A DNA stretch of 64,000 bases. Origin: Devosia enhydra (GTDB lineage Bacteria > Pseudomonadota > Alphaproteobacteria > Rhizobiales > Devosiaceae). The translations under genes and the position numbers were made by a program. Position 1 is the stretch's first letter; every line of letters starts with the position of its first letter. Shown here one piece after another: positions 62,424 to 64,000 of this stretch. The stretch lies in the NCBI RefSeq assembly GCF_900119845.1, contig NZ_FPKU01000003.1, positions 365,990-429,989 on the forward strand, written 5' to 3'. The notes under the pieces are model-generated. The model was not told where the DNA came from, made no database searches, and saw nothing but the letters and a program-made list of their open reading frames with translations.

Positions 62424-63509
62424 ATGCGGCTCAAGACAGTTCTTATGGGTTCAGTTTCAGCACTGGCCACAGGGGCAGTCGCCACTGTTCCGGCCCAGGC
62501 GCAGGATCAGGGCTACACCTTCTCCGTGCAGGGCGGCGCGCTCCTCAGCAAGGCTGACCAGGCTTTCCTCGACAAGGAAGGTGACAAGGGCGGTCCTGTC
62601 AGCGGGATCGGGGTTGTCGAATCCGAGATCCCGGACAATTTCGGCTATACGGCTGGCGTCACCGTCGGGAAGCGTCTCAACAGTGAGTGGGACGTCATGT
62701 TCGGTGCGTCGGTCAATCGATTGATCGATTCGACATACGAGTCTTTTGGATCTGGCAGCAGCTTCTCGGGAAGCAGCAGCTACACGCCCGGTGTTTCGGG
62801 ATCGTATTCTGGCTTTGACGGCGGATTTGAAATTACCGGCGTTTCGAACTTCAGCTTTGAAACGATGGAGTTCGACGTCGGCTTCCGTCCTGTCCTCGAT
62901 GCTGATCTGAATGTTCGCCTGTTTGCCGGCATTCAGGCTCTGCATTTTGACCGTAACGTCGATTTTGCCGGAATTTTGGGCGCAAGCGGTGAGAATGGCA
63001 GTTTCAATACATCCGGCAACGGCACCTACAGCGGCGGCGAATATATCATAGGCGGCAATGTCGGCTTGCGGTCCGAGTTCTTTGGAGCGGGTCCGCGAAT
63101 CGGCGTGAGTGGATCGAAGGCTTTCGGCAACGGTTTCGGGCTTTCCGGATCGCTCGCCGGATCGGCGGTCTTTGGACGCCAGACCAACACCACCACCTTC
63201 AATGCTGCTGGCGAAGGTAGCTCCTATTCCGGGACCATCAGTGGCGGCGTGCAGGAGCCGTCGGTCTCCTCGGGCTCGAGCTTCCCTGGCGTTCTCCCGA
63301 TCACCAGCCAAGTGTCTACAGTCGACAAGATCGTGCTCGGGGTCGAGGCTTCGGCTGGCGTCGACTATTATCTCGACCAGAGTTCGACGCTGACCTTCGG
63401 CTACCAGGCCAAGAGCCTCTACAATGTCGGGGCCACCGATGATTTCGATGCATCGGACAGCAACAAGCTGGTGCATGGTCCGTTCCTGAAGTTCCAGTCC
63501 TCGTTCTGA
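62424..63509 (+). CDS. Predicted outer-membrane beta-barrel protein
   Basis: A 361-residue exported protein with a signal peptide (MRLKTVLMGSVSALATGAVA and on to AQAQ), Gly/Ser-rich alternating strands, and a C-terminal FLKFQSSF ending in Phe, as expected for a barrel recognised by the Bam machinery. Serine/glycine-rich loops (for example SGSSFSGSSSY) may face the outside. GAGG precedes the ATG. Base composition looks less GC-rich than the surrounding enzymes. No named family is recognised. Confidence 0.7.
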   Translation: MRLKTVLMGSVSALATGAVATVPAQAQDQGYTFSVQGGALLSKADQAFLDKEGDKGGPVSGIGVVESEIPDNFGYTAGVTVGKRLNSEWDVMFGASVNRLIDSTYESFGSGSSFSGSSSYTPGVSGSYSGFDGGFEITGVSNFSFETMEFDVGFRPVLDADLNVRLFAGIQALHFDRNVDFAGILGASGENGSFNTSGNGTYSGGEYIIGGNVGLRSEFFGAGPRIGVSGSKAFGNGFGLSGSLAGSAVFGRQTNTTTFNAAGEGSSYSGTISGGVQEPSVSSGSSFPGVLPITSQVSTVDKIVLGVEASAGVDYYLDQSSTLTFGYQAKSLYNVGATDDFDASDSNKLVHGPFLKFQSSF

Positions 63510-63531
63510 TTGCGGATGGATTGATGTTGCA

Positions 63532-63561
63532 ACGGGCCGCGTCCGCGAGGGCGCGGCCCGT
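63532..63561 (+). terminator. Hairpin after the outer-membrane protein gene
   Basis: A perfect 10-bp stem (ACGGGCCGCG / CGCGGCCCGT) with a 10-base loop lies 22 bases past the stop codon and before the next gene. No T-run follows. It is probably a transcript end. Confidence 0.6.
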
Positions 63562-63576
63562 GCTATTGATCGCACC

Positions 63577-64000
63577 ATGATCACCCTCGATTTCTTCACC
63601 GGTCCTCTCGCGAGCGCATGGCGGGACAATCCCTGCGGCGTGCTGTTCGAGCTGGCCCAGCGTTTTCCAGGCCAACCCGTGGCCATGCAGCTGGGGGATC
63701 GCGTCACCCTGCTGCTGATCCAGGATGCAGCATCGGCGCGCCACGTCCTGCACCTTAACTCCGAAGCCTATGGCAAGCATTTCGGCGCCTTTCTCGGATT
63801 TTTCGGCGAGAGCCGGCTGACGGCGGACGAACCGGACTGGCGGCGGCTTCAGAAACTGTCGCAGCCCTACATCACCGCCGCGCCGGCCGATCGCATCGTT
63901 CACTCCACCACCCGGCATGTCGGCGCGGCTCTAGATGGGCTCCTCGGCGCCCCCCCGGCGGACGCGGTGGAGGTCGACGAGGCTCTCAATCGCGCCGCAG
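63577..64000 (+). CDS. Cytochrome P450, N-terminal part (runs off the window)
   Basis: An open frame from ATG 63577 to the window edge encodes about 141 residues. The stretch FGAFLGFFGESRLTADEPDW followed by RRLQKLSQPYI matches the B-C helix region of cytochrome P450s, including the Trp and Arg that contact heme propionates. The heme-binding Cys loop would lie beyond the window. No reductase partner is visible. The substrate is unknown. Confidence 0.78.
   Translation, partial: MITLDFFTGPLASAWRDNPCGVLFELAQRFPGQPVAMQLGDRVTLLLIQDAASARHVLHLNSEAYGKHFGAFLGFFGESRLTADEPDWRRLQKLSQPYITAAPADRIVHSTTRHVGAALDGLLGAPPADAVEVDEALNRAA

Overview
The window is about 64 kb of GC-rich alphaproteobacterial chromosome. 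The gene content points to the Hyphomicrobiales, and I infer a Devosiaceae-like organism. The reasons are an aglEFGAK-type alpha-glucoside uptake system with its LacI regulator, a hmu/hemP heme locus with a rhizobial iron-responsive (TGA-N9-TCA) site, and the conserved rhizobial housekeeping order murA / DUF2948 / hisD / UPF0262 / infA / maf / yacG / tRNA-Phe. No 16S rRNA gene is present, so the genus is an inference.

Region 1 (1-9337) is a sugar island. It holds aglE-aglF-aglG, a LacI-type regulator (aglR) inserted between aglG and aglA-aglK, and a GH1 beta-glucosidase. The 10-bp palindrome AAAACGTTTT occurs once in the aglR/aglA intergenic region and once upstream of aglE, which suggests one operator family for the split operon. 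Region 2 (9397-17998) is metabolic: Mrp ATPase, transaldolase, aromatic aminotransferase, M20 amidohydrolase, AbrB-type membrane protein, a second GH13 alpha-glucosidase and a 2-hydroxyacid dehydrogenase. Region 3 (18138-21382) is the circularly permuted ATP-grasp / Alpha-E / transglutaminase triad, a conserved peptide-modification module that is still poorly understood. Region 4 (21459-32086) has an AEC carrier, glpD-glpK (glpK carries an in-frame palindromic repeat), a CAP lipoprotein, a threonine synthase-like enzyme and a large hybrid histidine kinase.

Region 5 (32514-41577) is a complete heme-uptake locus. It comprises a TonB-dependent receptor, divergent hemP-hmuSTUV, a small exported protein, and exbB-exbD-tonB to energise the receptor. 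Region 6 (41579-47716) holds envelope and accessory genes, including a LicD-type transferase coupled to a cytidylyltransferase, an L,D-transpeptidase, and an ice-binding-like (DUF3494) domain fused to an autotransporter barrel. Region 7 (47809-54229) is core: tRNA-Phe, yacG, maf, infA, a UPF0262/low-molecular-weight phosphatase fusion, hisD, DUF2948, a VOC protein, murA and tRNA-Thr.

Region 8 (54207-60073) is the main hidden structure. The 3' end of tRNA-Thr is repeated exactly (26 bp) 5841 bp downstream. Between the two copies lie a decayed tyrosine-recombinase remnant, an internally deleted IS3-family transposase, a divergent 7TM sensor kinase / OmpR-type regulator pair and a predicted outer-membrane protein. 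I read this as a decayed tRNA-integrated genomic island carrying a signalling cassette. Region 9 (60141-64000) has a VOC protein, a small exported protein, a metallo-beta-lactamase-fold hydrolase, a HlyC-like acyltransferase, a second outer-membrane barrel, and the N-terminal part of a cytochrome P450 that runs off the end. Several small palindromic repeats are scattered through the window, mainly in non-coding gaps.
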